Assembly (NCBI RefSeq): GCF_001676875.1
Contig: NZ_JYKA01000026.1
Location: 1-49,706, forward strand
DNA length: 49,706 nucleotides
Direction of reading: 5' to 3'
Source: Chromobacterium subtsugae
GTDB lineage: Bacteria; Pseudomonadota; Gammaproteobacteria; Burkholderiales; Chromobacteriaceae
Shown here: positions 16,789 through 24,977 of the stretch, piece after piece
Position numbering within the stretch: position 1 is the first letter of the stretch
How the letters are laid out: each line of letters starts with the position of its first letter
Translations under genes and position numbers: made by a program
Notes under the pieces: generated by a model
Databases searched by the model: none
What the model saw: only the letters and a program-made list of their open reading frames with translations
Told to the model about the DNA's origin: nothing

Positions 16789-17293
16789 GCCTTCCCGCCA
16801 TGTTCATTCGGACAAAAATCTTACGAATCATTGCGATAGACACAGTCTCTTCACAATTCATCTCAGCTTCACAAACGCGATTCCCACGCCAAAACCTGCC
16901 GAGGCCAGCCGCTGCAATCACCCAGCCGCAAGCCTGCACGGCATCCCAAAAGGGAGGTTACATAGAATTCATAATTCTATTGTCATTTAGCAAATATTTC
17001 ACTTGCGAAACAAAACGAATATTGAACAGAAGGAATGATTCGGTTTTTCACCAAACGAACCGAATATAGGAGACCGGCGCAGAGACGCGCGGCAAGGCAT
17101 GGAAACGAAGCCGCTCACCCGGCTTCCCGACTGTCGGACAGGAACGATGATCATGTTAGCACCGCCGCCTGACTTGATTATGACAAACATCAAGACCTAA
17201 TCAATTGACCGGCTCCGCCGCCCACCGCGGCCAGGAACCGCCGGCGCGCGCGCCAGTCTCAAACCATTCCGCCTTCCCACTCTCCGATCCGCC
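16789..17293. other. Intergenic region with several AT-rich inverted repeats
   Basis: No credible gene. It holds ATAGAATT-CAT-AATTCTAT (16962-16980), ATTCGGTT-N12-AACCGAAT (17038-17065), a GAAGCCG/CGGCTTC hairpin (17107-17126) and TTGATTA-N17-TAATCAA (17174-17204). The last lies 90 bases before the ATPase gene and may be its operator. The region is clearly more AT-rich than its surroundings between 16790 and 17080. Confidence 0.5.
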
Positions 17294-18382
17294 ATGCCCA
17301 TACACAGCCTCAGCCTGTCCGGCTTCCGCTCCATCCGCAAACTCACGCTGGAGCTGGATGCGCTCAATGTGGTGGTCGGCGCCAACGGCTGCGGCAAATC
17401 CAATCTCTACAAGGCGATCAAGCTGCTGCACGACGCCGCCGAAGGCCGCCTGTCGCCGGCGCTGGCGCAAGAAGGCGGCGCGCAAAAAGCGATGTGGGCC
17501 GGCGGCCCGCGCCGCGGCGACCGCGCCGGCGCCCCCAGGCGGATGGCGCTGTCGGCCAAGCTGAGCGATTTCGACTACGAGCTGCAGCTGGGCTACCCGG
17601 AACCCAGCCTCAGCCTGTTCGCGCTGGACCCGCTGGTCAAGGAGGAAAGCCTGTGGCTAGCCGGCCAGGGCCGCCGCCCATCCACCCTGCTGCTGGAAAG
17701 ACGCAACCAAGCCGCCTTCCTGACCGGCATCGAGGGAGAGCGCAACGCCTATCCCGCCGCCCTGCGCGCCGAGGAGTCCATCTTCGGCCAACTGGCCGAG
17801 CCTCACCGCTACCCAGAACTGTCGCAAGTGCGCGAGACTTTGCGCAACTGGCGCTTTTACCACGAATTCGCCGTCTGGCCGGGCTCGCCGCTGCGCGCGC
17901 TCCAGGTCGGCATCCGCTCGCCGGTGCTGTCGCACGACGGCGCCAACCTGGCCGCCGCCTACCAGACCATCGTCGAGATCGGCGATGGCGAGCTGCTGGG
18001 CAGCATCCTGTCCGAAGCCTTCCCCGACAGCCGCTTCCAGGCCGATGCCCAGCACGGACGCTTCCAGCTGCTGATGCGGCGCGACGGCTTGCTGCGTCCG
18101 CTGGAAGCCGCCGAATTGTCCGATGGCACCTTGCGCTTCCTCTGCCTGGCGGTGGCGCTGCTCAGCCCGCGCCCGCCCGCCTTCATGGCCTTGAACGAGC
18201 CGGAAAACAGCCTGCACCCGGCGCTGCTGCCGGCGCTGGCAAGGTTAATCGCCGAAGCCAGCCGTTACAGCCAGCTCTGGGTGACCAGCCATTCGCCGCA
18301 ACTGGCCGAACTGATCGAGCGGCGACGCCCGATCAAACAGTTCGCGCTGGCCTTGCAGGATGGCGAAACCGTGCTGCAGTGA
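17294..18382 (+). CDS. Stand-alone AAA/ABC-type ATPase (COG4637-like)
   Basis: 362 residues of the RecF/SMC-like ATPase group. Walker A is GANGCGKSN (residues ~29-37), after the usual opening SLSLSGFRSIRKLTLEL. The signature-like motif SDGTLRFL precedes Walker B in FMALNEPENSLHP, and the switch His is in WVTSHSPQ. The Walker B Asp is Asn here (LNEPE), which I recall as normal for this COG. No nuclease or TOPRIM domain is fused or adjacent, so it is not an OLD or Gabija pair as it stands. Function unknown; DNA-related roles are inferred from fold relatives. Own terminator downstream. Confidence 0.85.
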   Translation: MPIHSLSLSGFRSIRKLTLELDALNVVVGANGCGKSNLYKAIKLLHDAAEGRLSPALAQEGGAQKAMWAGGPRRGDRAGAPRRMALSAKLSDFDYELQLGYPEPSLSLFALDPLVKEESLWLAGQGRRPSTLLLERRNQAAFLTGIEGERNAYPAALRAEESIFGQLAEPHRYPELSQVRETLRNWRFYHEFAVWPGSPLRALQVGIRSPVLSHDGANLAAAYQTIVEIGDGELLGSILSEAFPDSRFQADAQHGRFQLLMRRDGLLRPLEAAELSDGTLRFLCLAVALLSPRPPAFMALNEPENSLHPALLPALARLIAEASRYSQLWVTSHSPQLAELIERRRPIKQFALALQDGETVLQ

Positions 18383-18402
18383 GAATCGTCCGCAAAGTCC
18401 AA

Positions 18403-18424
18403 CACCGCCTCTGGCGGTTTTTTT
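18403..18424 (+). terminator. Intrinsic terminator of the ATPase gene
   Basis: ACCGCC (18404-18409) and GGCGGT (18413-18418) pair around TCT and are followed by a run of seven T, 22 bases after the ATPase stop. Confidence 0.85.
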
Positions 18425-18492
18425 ACGCCTTTTTCACCCATATGCGCCCAATTCCGCCGATATGCCGGTTTTATTTATCGAGACGGCCAGGA

Positions 18493-18514
18493 ACTCGGCC
18501 GATTGGGGCCGAGT
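18493..18514 (+). promoter_or_regulatory. Leader hairpin upstream of mdtJI
   Basis: ACTCGGCC (18493-18500) and GGCCGAGT (18507-18514) form an 8-bp stem with a GATTGG loop, 33 bases before mdtJ. No T-run follows directly. It may be part of the mdtJ leader or a DNA operator. It does not match the guanidine riboswitch classes often found upstream of SMR genes. Confidence 0.35.
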
Positions 18515-18547
18515 CTGACCCTTGTCTTGTTTAATTTATTGGACGCT

Positions 18548-18916
18548 ATGTATAAAAAAATATCCTCCCCATTATTCATCGCCTGGGCGCTGCTGATGGC
18601 CGCCATCGGCTGCGAAATCGTCGGCACTTCGCTGATGGCCATGGCCGCCCGCAGCGGCAGCTACCTGGGCTACATCTGGATGGCCGCCGCGCTGGCCCTG
18701 TCCTATTACCTGCTGTCTCTGGCCTTGCGCGCCATTTCGGTCGGCGTCGCTTACGCAGTGTGGGAAGGCTTGGGCCTGGCAGGGTTGACCGCGGTCAGCG
18801 TCTGGCTGTTCGGCGAAAAGCTGGTGCCGCAGGAATGGCTGGGCCTGGGACTCGCGCTGCTGGGGCTGGCTTGCGTCACGCTGGGCGAAACCCATGACGA
18901 GGAGGCCGCCGCATGA
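18548..18916 (+). CDS. mdtJ: SMR-family spermidine exporter subunit MdtJ
   Basis: 122 residues, four predicted membrane helices. The conserved Glu in helix 1 lies in AIGCEIVGTSLM, and the MdtJ hallmark GVAYAVWEGLG is in helix 3. With MdtI it forms a heterodimeric proton-coupled exporter of spermidine in the inner membrane. Start at 18548 (MYKKISSP); an upstream in-frame ATG at 18503 lies inside the leader hairpin and has a non-membrane extension. The stop overlaps the mdtI start (ATGA), so the two are translated together in about equal amounts. Confidence 0.9.
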   Translation: MYKKISSPLFIAWALLMAAIGCEIVGTSLMAMAARSGSYLGYIWMAAALALSYYLLSLALRAISVGVAYAVWEGLGLAGLTAVSVWLFGEKLVPQEWLGLGLALLGLACVTLGETHDEEAAA

Positions 18917-19233
18917 AAACCATCTATCTGTTGTTCGTGCTGGCTTCGGCGCTGATAGAAGTGGGGGCCAACCTGATGCTGGAAAAATCGGACGGCTTCC
19001 GCCGCAAGGCCTGGGGCTTCGGCGCCATCACCTTGGTGTGGCTGGCTTTCGCCTTGCTGGGCCAGGCGGTGAAGGGCATGGATCTGGCGATAGCCTACGC
19101 GCTGTGGGGCGCCATCGGCATACTCGGCACCGCGCTGGGCGCGCGCGTGCTCTACAAGCAGAAACTCAAACCGATAGGCTGGGCCGGCATCGCCATCGTC
19201 TCCGCCGCGGTGGTGACGCTCTCCACCGTGTAA
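18913..19233 (+). CDS. mdtI: SMR-family spermidine exporter subunit MdtI
   Basis: 106 residues, four membrane helices. Matches MdtI in LIEVGANLMLEKSDGFRRKAWG and QAVKGMDLAIAYALWGAIG, including the membrane Glu of helix 1. It pairs with MdtJ to export spermidine. It starts within the mdtJ stop (4-base overlap). The operon ends in two hairpins, the second with a T-run. Confidence 0.92.
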   Translation: MKTIYLLFVLASALIEVGANLMLEKSDGFRRKAWGFGAITLVWLAFALLGQAVKGMDLAIAYALWGAIGILGTALGARVLYKQKLKPIGWAGIAIVSAAVVTLSTV

Positions 19234-19250
19234 TAACAGCCAGGCCCGAA

Positions 19251-19272
19251 AATTTCACCGCACGGTGAAATT
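19251..19272. repeat. Perfect 10-bp inverted repeat after mdtI
   Basis: AATTTCACCG-CA-CGGTGAAATT, 17 bases past the mdtI stop. No T-run. Either a 3' stabilising hairpin of the mdtJI message or a protein-binding dyad. Confidence 0.5.
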
Positions 19273-19293
19273 CTCAGGCCCGGCTGCCCCAGG

Positions 19294-19321
19294 CAGGCCG
19301 CCCGCGCGGGCGGCCTGTTTT
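19294..19321 (+). terminator. Intrinsic terminator of mdtJI
   Basis: CAGGCCGCCCG and CGGGCGGCCTG (19294-19304, 19307-19317) pair almost without a loop and are followed by TTTT. A very GC-rich stem. Confidence 0.75.
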
Positions 19322-19467
19322 GGACTGCAGAACGGACATCCGTGCCGGCCTATACCGACCCATGCGTCGCGGCGAATTGCGCGCGGACACCCTCTCAATC
19401 AAATGGCATCATAATCAAACAGATAGCCGGATGTATGAACAGTCGTTGAATACATGTTAAGGAAAAT

Positions 19468-19497
19468 AAAAAAAGCAGCCGCAAGCGGCTGCTTTTT
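19468..19497 (-). terminator. Intrinsic terminator of ilvD
   Basis: AAAAGCAGCCGC and GCGGCTGCTTTT around AA form a long inverted repeat; read on the minus strand it ends in seven T. It lies 18 bases past the ilvD stop. The plus-strand T-run suggests it can also act from the other side. Confidence 0.88.
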
Positions 19498-19514
19498 CAT
19501 GCCATCCCGATAGG

Positions 19515-21368
19515 TCATTTCTCGACCTGGGACACATCCCGCACCGCGCCGGTGTCGGCGCTGGTGGTCATCGCCGCGTAGGCGCGCAAGGCCGGGCTGA
19601 CCACGCGATTTCGGCCCACCGGCTTCCAGGCGTCGCGGCCTTTGGCCTCCATCGCCGCGCGGCGGCGCGCCAATTCTTCGTCCGGCACCGCCAGATGGAT
19701 GCGGCGGTTGGGGATGTCGATCTCCACGGTGTCGCCCTCTTGCGCCAGGCCGATGGCGCCGCCCTCGGCCGCTTCCGGCGAAGCGTGGCCGATCGACAGG
19801 CCGGAGGTGCCGCCGGAAAAGCGGCCGTCGGTCAGCAAGGCGCAGGCCTTGCCCAGGCCCTTGGACTTCAGATAGGAGGTCGGGTACAGCATCTCCTGCA
19901 TGCCCGGCCCGCCCTTGGGCCCTTCGTAGCGGATGATGACGATGTCGCCGGCGACGATCTGGTCGGCGAGGATGCCTTCCACCGCCGCGTCCTGGCTTTC
20001 GAAGATGCGGGCGCGCCCGGTGAATTTCAGGATGGAATCATCGACGCCCGCCGTCTTCACGATGCAGCCGCGCTCGGCGATATTGCCGTACAGCACCGCC
20101 AGGCCGCCATCCTGCGAATAGGCGTGCGCCTTGTCGCGGATGCAGCCGTCGGCGCGGTCGTCGTCCAGCGTCGGGTAGCGCATGCTCTGGCTGAAGGCGA
20201 TGGTGGTGGCCACGCCGCCGGGCGCGGCGCGGAACAAACGGTGCGGCTCGCTGCCTTCGCCATGGCGCATCACATCCCACTGCTCCAGCGCCGAGCCCAG
20301 CGTCGGGCTGTGAACGGTAGGCACGTCGCGGTGAATCAGGCCGGCGCGGTCCAGCTCGGCCAGGATGCCGATCACGCCGCCAGCGCGATGCACGTCCTCC
20401 ATATGATATTTCTGCGTCGCCGGCGCCACCTTCGACAAACACGGCACGCCGCGGCTGATGCGGTCGATGTCGGCCATCTTGAAGTCGACCCCGGCTTCGC
20501 TGGCGGCGGCCAGCAGGTGCAGCACGGTATTGGTGGAGCCGCCCATCGCCACGTCCAGGCTCATCGCGTTCTCGAAGGCCGCCTTGGTGGCGATGCCGCG
20601 CGGCAGAATGGAATAGTCCTCGCCCTCGTAATGGCGCTTGGCCAGCTCGACGATCAGGCGGCCAGCCTTGAGGAACAGTTCCTTGCGGTCAGCGTGGGTG
20701 GCCACCAGGCTGCCGTTGCCGGGCAGCGACAAGCCCAGCGCCTCGGTCAGACAGTTCATCGAGTTGGCGGTGAACATGCCGGAGCAGGAGCCGCAGGTGG
20801 GACAGGCGGAACGCTCGACGCGATCGACGTCTTCGTCGGACACCGCGCTGTTGGCGGCCTCCACCATCGCGTCCACCAAATCCAGCTTGCGCACCTCGTT
20901 GCCCCACTGCACCTTGCCGGCCTCCATCGGCCCGCCGGAGACGAACACCACCGGGATGTTCAGTCGCATCGCCGCCATCAGCATGCCGGGCGTGATCTTG
21001 TCGCAGTTGGAGATGCACACCAGCGCGTCGGCGCAGTGGGCGTTGACCATGTATTCCACGCTATCGGCGATCAGATCGCGGGAAGGCAGACTGTACAGCA
21101 TGCCGCCGTGGCCCATGGCGATGCCGTCGTCGATGGCGATGGTGTTGAACTCCTTGGCCACGCCGCCGGCTTTTTCTATCTCGCGCGCCACCAGCTGGCC
21201 CATGTTCTGCAGGTGCACGTGGCCGGGCACGAACTGGGTGAAGGAGTTGGCGATGGCGATGATGGGCTTGCCGAAGTCGGCGTCGGTCATCCCGGTGGCG
21301 CGCCACAGCGCGCGGGCACCCGCCATGTTGCGGCCGGCAGTGGAGGTGCGGGAGCGGTATTGAGGCAT
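19515..21368 (-). CDS. ilvD: Dihydroxy-acid dehydratase
   Basis: 617 residues, the expected length. Cluster ligands are visible: Cys122 in [12 protein letters not shown] and the [17 protein letters not shown] signature near residues 190-206. Also present are [20 protein letters not shown] at the N-terminus and [19 protein letters not shown] near the C-terminus. It dehydrates 2,3-dihydroxy-isovalerate and its methylvalerate homologue in valine and isoleucine synthesis; Fe-S cluster enzyme of the cytoplasm. AAGGA precedes the start. Stands alone, away from other ilv genes, divergent from lgt. Confidence 0.98.
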   Translation of the reverse strand: MPQYRSRTSTAGRNMAGARALWRATGMTDADFGKPIIAIANSFTQFVPGHVHLQNMGQLVAREIEKAGGVAKEFNTIAIDDGIAMGHGGMLYSLPSRDLIADSVEYMVNAHCADALVCISNCDKITPGMLMAAMRLNIPVVFVSGGPMEAGKVQWGNEVRKLDLVDAMVEAANSAVSDEDVDRVERSACPTCGSCSGMFTANSMNCLTEALGLSLPGNGSLVATHADRKELFLKAGRLIVELAKRHYEGEDYSILPRGIATKAAFENAMSLDVAMGGSTNTVLHLLAAASEAGVDFKMADIDRISRGVPCLSKVAPATQKYHMEDVHRAGGVIGILAELDRAGLIHRDVPTVHSPTLGSALEQWDVMRHGEGSEPHRLFRAAPGGVATTIAFSQSMRYPTLDDDRADGCIRDKAHAYSQDGGLAVLYGNIAERGCIVKTAGVDDSILKFTGRARIFESQDAAVEGILADQIVAGDIVIIRYEGPKGGPGMQEMLYPTSYLKSKGLGKACALLTDGRFSGGTSGLSIGHASPEAAEGGAIGLAQEGDTVEIDIPNRRIHLAVPDEELARRRAAMEAKGRDAWKPVGRNRVVSPALRAYAAMTTSADTGAVRDVSQVEK

Positions 21369-21563
21369 GAGGCTTCCTTTATCTGTTCAAAGCCGGTCGT
21401 CGTTCCGTCACGCCAGCAGGGTAAGCTGGCGGCGTTTGGCCCATGGGTGCCGGGTGGCCCAAACCAGAAGCCGAGTCGCCGCGGGTGAGCGGCGCGACGG
21501 CGGGGAACGCTTTCCGTATAATCTCGTCACATTTCTTTTACCGCAAACGCACATCCCTGACAA

Positions 21564-22415
21564 ATGCTGATTCATCCTCAGTTCGACCCGGTCGCCGTCC
21601 ATCTCGGCCCGCTGGCGGTCCACTGGTACGGTTTGATGTACCTGCTGGGCTTCACCCTGTTCCTCGTCATGGGGAAATACCGCCTGAAAAAAGGCAATGA
21701 CGTGCTGACCGTCGCCCAGCTGGACGACATGCTGATGTACGGCGCCGTCGGCGTGGTGCTGGGCGGACGCCTGGGCGAGGTGCTGTTCTACCAGCCCGGC
21801 TTCTACTTCAGCCATCCGCTGGAAATCTTCATGGTGTGGAAGGGCGGCATGTCCTTCCACGGCGGCTTCATCGGCGTGCTGGTCGCGGTGGCGCTGTACG
21901 GCCGCAAGGTGAACCGCTCCTTCTGGCAACTAACCGACTTCGTCGCGCCGCTGGTGCCGCTGGGCCTGGCGGCCGGCCGCGTCGGCAACTTCATCAACGG
22001 CGAGCTGTGGGGCCGGGTGGCCAGCCCGGACCTGCCGTGGGCGATGCTGTTTCCGCAGGCGCGGCTCGACGACGTCGCCGAGGCGCAGCAATCGGCCGAC
22101 CTGATGAACATGCTGATGCAGTACGGCGGCCTCGCCCGCCATCCGTCGCAGCTGTACGAATTCGCGCTGGAAGGCATCGCGCTGTTTTCCGCGCTGTGGA
22201 TCTACAGCGCCAAACCGCGCGCCACCGGCAAGGTGTCGGCGCTGTTCCTGATCGGCTATGGCTTAGCGCGTTTCTGCAGCGAATTCTTCCGCAATCCAGA
22301 CGCCGGCATCTTCGGCAAGTCCGATGTGATCAGCATGGGCCAGTGGCTGAGCCTGCCGATGATCATCATCGGCGTCGCCTTGTTCGTATTCTTCGGCAAG
22401 CGCAAGGCCGCTTGA
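21564..22415 (+). CDS. lgt: Prolipoprotein diacylglyceryl transferase
   Basis: 283 residues, about seven membrane helices. The Lgt signature [14 protein letters not shown] is at 138-151, with the essential Arg and Asn in place, and the conserved SFHGG motif is at 97-101. It transfers diacylglycerol from phosphatidylglycerol to the lipobox Cys of prolipoproteins at the inner membrane. Start [11 protein letters not shown] is the conserved family start, although no clear ribosome site precedes it. Followed by an intrinsic terminator. Confidence 0.97.
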   Translation: MLIHPQFDPVAVHLGPLAVHWYGLMYLLGFTLFLVMGKYRLKKGNDVLTVAQLDDMLMYGAVGVVLGGRLGEVLFYQPGFYFSHPLEIFMVWKGGMSFHGGFIGVLVAVALYGRKVNRSFWQLTDFVAPLVPLGLAAGRVGNFINGELWGRVASPDLPWAMLFPQARLDDVAEAQQSADLMNMLMQYGGLARHPSQLYEFALEGIALFSALWIYSAKPRATGKVSALFLIGYGLARFCSEFFRNPDAGIFGKSDVISMGQWLSLPMIIIGVALFVFFGKRKAA

Positions 22416-22439
22416 CCGCAGCGGCGCGACGCAACCGAC

Positions 22440-22463
22440 AGGCCGGGGCAACCCGGCCTTTTT
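22440..22463 (+). terminator. Intrinsic terminator of lgt
   Basis: AGGCCGGG (22440-22447) and CCCGGCCT (22452-22459) around a GCAA tetraloop, followed by five T. Confidence 0.88.
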
Positions 22464-22525
22464 CACGTCCATCAGGCCGGATGCGCCTCATGAAAACTAA
22501 AAAATGGAATATATAACTAATTTTT

Positions 22526-22531
22526 TATAAT
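22526..22531 (+). promoter_or_regulatory. Putative -10 box of the amino-acid ABC operon
   Basis: TATAAT in a very AT-rich segment 76 bases before the binding-protein start. No good -35 is present at the normal distance, so the promoter may need an activator. Confidence 0.4.
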
Positions 22532-22607
22532 TTATGGGCATTAACAAAGCCGGGTAAGATGACTGCCATCCGCTGCACATCGGCAAATCATCAGACTAAG
22601 GCTCGCC

Positions 22608-23411
22608 ATGAAAAAGACACTCGCCCTCGCACTCGCCGTCGCCCTGACCTCCACCGCCGCCCTGGCCGACCGCCTGGACGACATCAAGAAAGCCGGCGTG
22701 CTGCGCGTCGCCGCCTTCGACAGCAACCCGCCGTTCGGCTTCCTCGATGCCAAAACCCGCCAGATTTCCGGCCTGGATGTCGACGTGGCCCAGCACATCG
22801 CCAAGAAGCTGGGCGTGAAGCTGCAACTGGTCGCCACCAACCCGGCCAACCGCGTGCCGCTCTTGGTATCCGGCAAAGCCGACATCGTCGCCGCCAACTT
22901 CACCGTCACCGACGAGCGCAAGAAGCAAGTGGACTTCAGCCTGCCCTACTTCGCCTCCGGCCAGCAGTTCATCGTCCGCAAGGGCACGCTGCAAAAGCCG
23001 GAACAGCTGGCCGGCCTGCGCGTAGGCGTGGACAAGGGCACCACCCAGGAAGTGTACCTGCGCGAAAAATACCCGAAGACCACCGTGGTGGCGTATGACG
23101 ACACCCCGCTGGCCTTCACCGCGCTGCGCAACGGCAACGTCCAGGCCATCACCCAGGACGGCTCCAAGCTGGCCGCGCTGTTGGCCAACGCGCCGGATAA
23201 GGCCAAGTACGAGCTGGCGCCGTTCACGCTGACCCGCGAATACCAGGCCATCGGCCTGCCCAAGGGCGAGGCGCGCCTGGCCAAGGTAGTGAACGACACG
23301 CTGCAGCAGCTGGAAAAGAGCGGCGACGCCGCCAAGATCTACGACCGCTGGTTCGGTCCCAAGACCAAGGCCCCGCTGCCGCGCGACTTCAAGATCGGCG
23401 ACGCGGTCTGA
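22608..23411 (+). CDS. Amino-acid ABC transporter, periplasmic binding protein (family 3)
   Basis: 267 residues with a signal peptide (MKKTLALALAVALTSTAALA). The mature protein is a family 3 solute-binding protein: KKAGVLRVAAFDSNPPFGFLD opening, GLDVDVAQHIAKKLGV, ADIVAANFTVTDERKKQVDFS, and the hinge region RVGVDKGTTQEVYL. The conserved Arg/Asp positions that bind the amino acid's carboxylate and amine are present; side-chain specificity cannot be read. It feeds the two permeases encoded next. The cluster carries no ATPase gene. Confidence 0.92.
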   Translation: MKKTLALALAVALTSTAALADRLDDIKKAGVLRVAAFDSNPPFGFLDAKTRQISGLDVDVAQHIAKKLGVKLQLVATNPANRVPLLVSGKADIVAANFTVTDERKKQVDFSLPYFASGQQFIVRKGTLQKPEQLAGLRVGVDKGTTQEVYLREKYPKTTVVAYDDTPLAFTALRNGNVQAITQDGSKLAALLANAPDKAKYELAPFTLTREYQAIGLPKGEARLAKVVNDTLQQLEKSGDAAKIYDRWFGPKTKAPLPRDFKIGDAV

Positions 23412-23487
23412 CCCCAGCCCGTTCCGCTTCGCAACCGCCGGCGTCCCCGGCGGTTTTGCCGTTTCACCGCTGTAGAAAGACATCCGC

Positions 23488-24228
23488 ATGACCCCACCCG
23501 CCTGGCTCGGCCACAACTGGCTGGAGCCGCATTACCTGATCTGGCTGGGCAAGGGCGCGCTGCTGACCGGCTGGCTGTCCCTGCTGGTCATCGCCGCCGC
23601 CAGCCTGCTCGGCGTCGCCTTCACCGCGCTGCTGGACGGCGCGCCGCGGCCGCTGCGGCTAGCGACGCGGCTATTCGTCGGCCTGCACCGCAATACGCCG
23701 CTGATGGTGCAATTGCTGCTGTGGTATTTCGGCGTGTCCGGCCTGCTGCCGGACGAGGCGAAGATCTGGCTGAACACGCCGCGCGCGCTTGAGCTGCCCC
23801 TTGGCCTGGCGTTGCCGTGGCCGTCGTTCGAATTCCTGGCCGCCTTCACCGCGCTGACGCTGTACAGCGCCGCCTTCATCAGCGGCGAGCTGCAGGCCGG
23901 ACTGAACGCGGTGTCCAAGGGGCAGCGGCTGGCGGCCAAGGCGCTGGGCATGAGCGGCTGGCAGGCGCTGCGCCTGGTGGTGCTGCCGCAGGCCTGGCAG
24001 TTGGTGAAGCGGCCGCTGGTCGGCCAGTACACCGCCATCGTCAAAAACACTTCGCTGACGATGGCCATCGGCCTGGCCGAGCTGTCCTACGCCTCGCGCC
24101 AGGTGGAAACCGAAACGCTGCTGGCCTTCCAGTCATTCGCCGCCGCCACCGCGCTGTATCTGATCCTGGTGCTGATCACCCAACTGCTGGCCCAAAGGCC
24201 GGAGCCTGAATGGAGGACATTGCGATGA
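23488..24228 (+). CDS. Amino-acid ABC transporter permease (HisM/GltJ-like)
   Basis: 246 residues with about five membrane helices. N-terminal motif YLIWLGKGALLTGWLSLL, then the EAA loop in the FISGELQAGLNAVSKGQRLAAKALGMSGWQ region (residues ~130-165) that docks the ATPase, and FVGLHRNTPLMVQLLLWYFG, typical of polar-amino-acid permeases. Inner membrane. Starts 76 bases after the binding-protein gene; its stop overlaps the second permease. Confidence 0.9.
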   Translation: MTPPAWLGHNWLEPHYLIWLGKGALLTGWLSLLVIAAASLLGVAFTALLDGAPRPLRLATRLFVGLHRNTPLMVQLLLWYFGVSGLLPDEAKIWLNTPRALELPLGLALPWPSFEFLAAFTALTLYSAAFISGELQAGLNAVSKGQRLAAKALGMSGWQALRLVVLPQAWQLVKRPLVGQYTAIVKNTSLTMAIGLAELSYASRQVETETLLAFQSFAAATALYLILVLITQLLAQRPEPEWRTLR

Positions 24229-24917
24229 TTCCGCCGGTGATACAGGACAATCTCGACTACCTGCTGTGGGGCAATCTGTCCGGCGGCGAGCCGGGCGGCC
24301 TGCTCTTGACCGCGCTGCTGAGCCTGGCCGCGGCGCTGCTGGCCAGCCTGCTGGGGCTGGCGCTGGGCGTCGCCCAATTGCTGGGCGCCTCCTGGCTTAG
24401 GCGCGGCCTGATGGCCGCCACCGCGGTGCTGCGCGCCATCCCGGTGCTGATGCTGATCTTCTGGTGCTATTTCCTGCTGCCGCTGCTGTTCGGCATAGAC
24501 ATTCCCGGCCTAGCGACAGTGATCCTGGCGCTGGCGCTGATCCACTCGGCCTATCTGGGCCAGGCGGTGCTGGCCGGCCTGACGGCGGTGGGCCGCGGCC
24601 AATGGCACGCCGGGCTGGCGCTGGGCTTTACCCGTTGGCAGACGCTGCGCTGGCTGATCCTGCCGCAGGCGCTGCGCATCATGCTGCCCTCCTTCGTCAA
24701 CCAATGGGTGTCGCTGCTGAAGGACAGCTCGCTGGCCTATATCGTCGGCGTCGCCGAGTTCACCTTCGTCGCGACTCAGGTCAACAACCGCGAGCAGGTG
24801 TATCCGCTGGAGATCTTCAGCGCCATCGCCGTCGGCTACCTGCTGTTGTGCGGCCTGCTGCAGTTGCTGGGGCATTGGGGCGCGCGGCGCTGGCGGCAGC
24901 CGCTGTCGCAGCCGTAG
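24225..24917 (+). CDS. Amino-acid ABC transporter permease (GltK-like)
   Basis: 230 residues, five predicted membrane helices. LRAIPVLMLIFWCYFLLP corresponds to the LRxxPxLxQ segment of the family, and the EAA-type loop reads AVLAGLTAVGRGQWHAGLALGFT. Start chosen at 24225: GGAGG lies 8 bases upstream and the ATG overlaps the previous stop (ATGA). The ATG at 24210 sits before that ribosome site. It forms a heterodimeric channel with the preceding permease. The expected downstream ATPase is missing; a chromate transporter gene follows instead. Confidence 0.9.
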   Translation: MIPPVIQDNLDYLLWGNLSGGEPGGLLLTALLSLAAALLASLLGLALGVAQLLGASWLRRGLMAATAVLRAIPVLMLIFWCYFLLPLLFGIDIPGLATVILALALIHSAYLGQAVLAGLTAVGRGQWHAGLALGFTRWQTLRWLILPQALRIMLPSFVNQWVSLLKDSSLAYIVGVAEFTFVATQVNNREQVYPLEIFSAIAVGYLLLCGLLQLLGHWGARRWRQPLSQP

Positions 24918-24977
24918 CGCTTCAAGCCGGGCGGGTTTTCCGCTAAGGTGGCGCTGTTTCCCCACCCCTTTCATGCC

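Noticed and set aside
16800-17069. Short plus-strand frame after the sRNA candidate
   Set aside because: Starts directly behind a terminator with no ribosome site and has no protein-like pattern.
18425-18547. Guanidine riboswitch upstream of the SMR genes
   Set aside because: The one hairpin has a GATTGG loop; the paired ACGR loops of guanidine-II and the conserved core of guanidine-I are absent, and the genes are mdtJI rather than sugE/emrE-like guanidine exporters.
19695-21488. Plus-strand open frame of about 600 codons opposite ilvD
   Set aside because: Antisense shadow of ilvD; no motif, no ribosome site.
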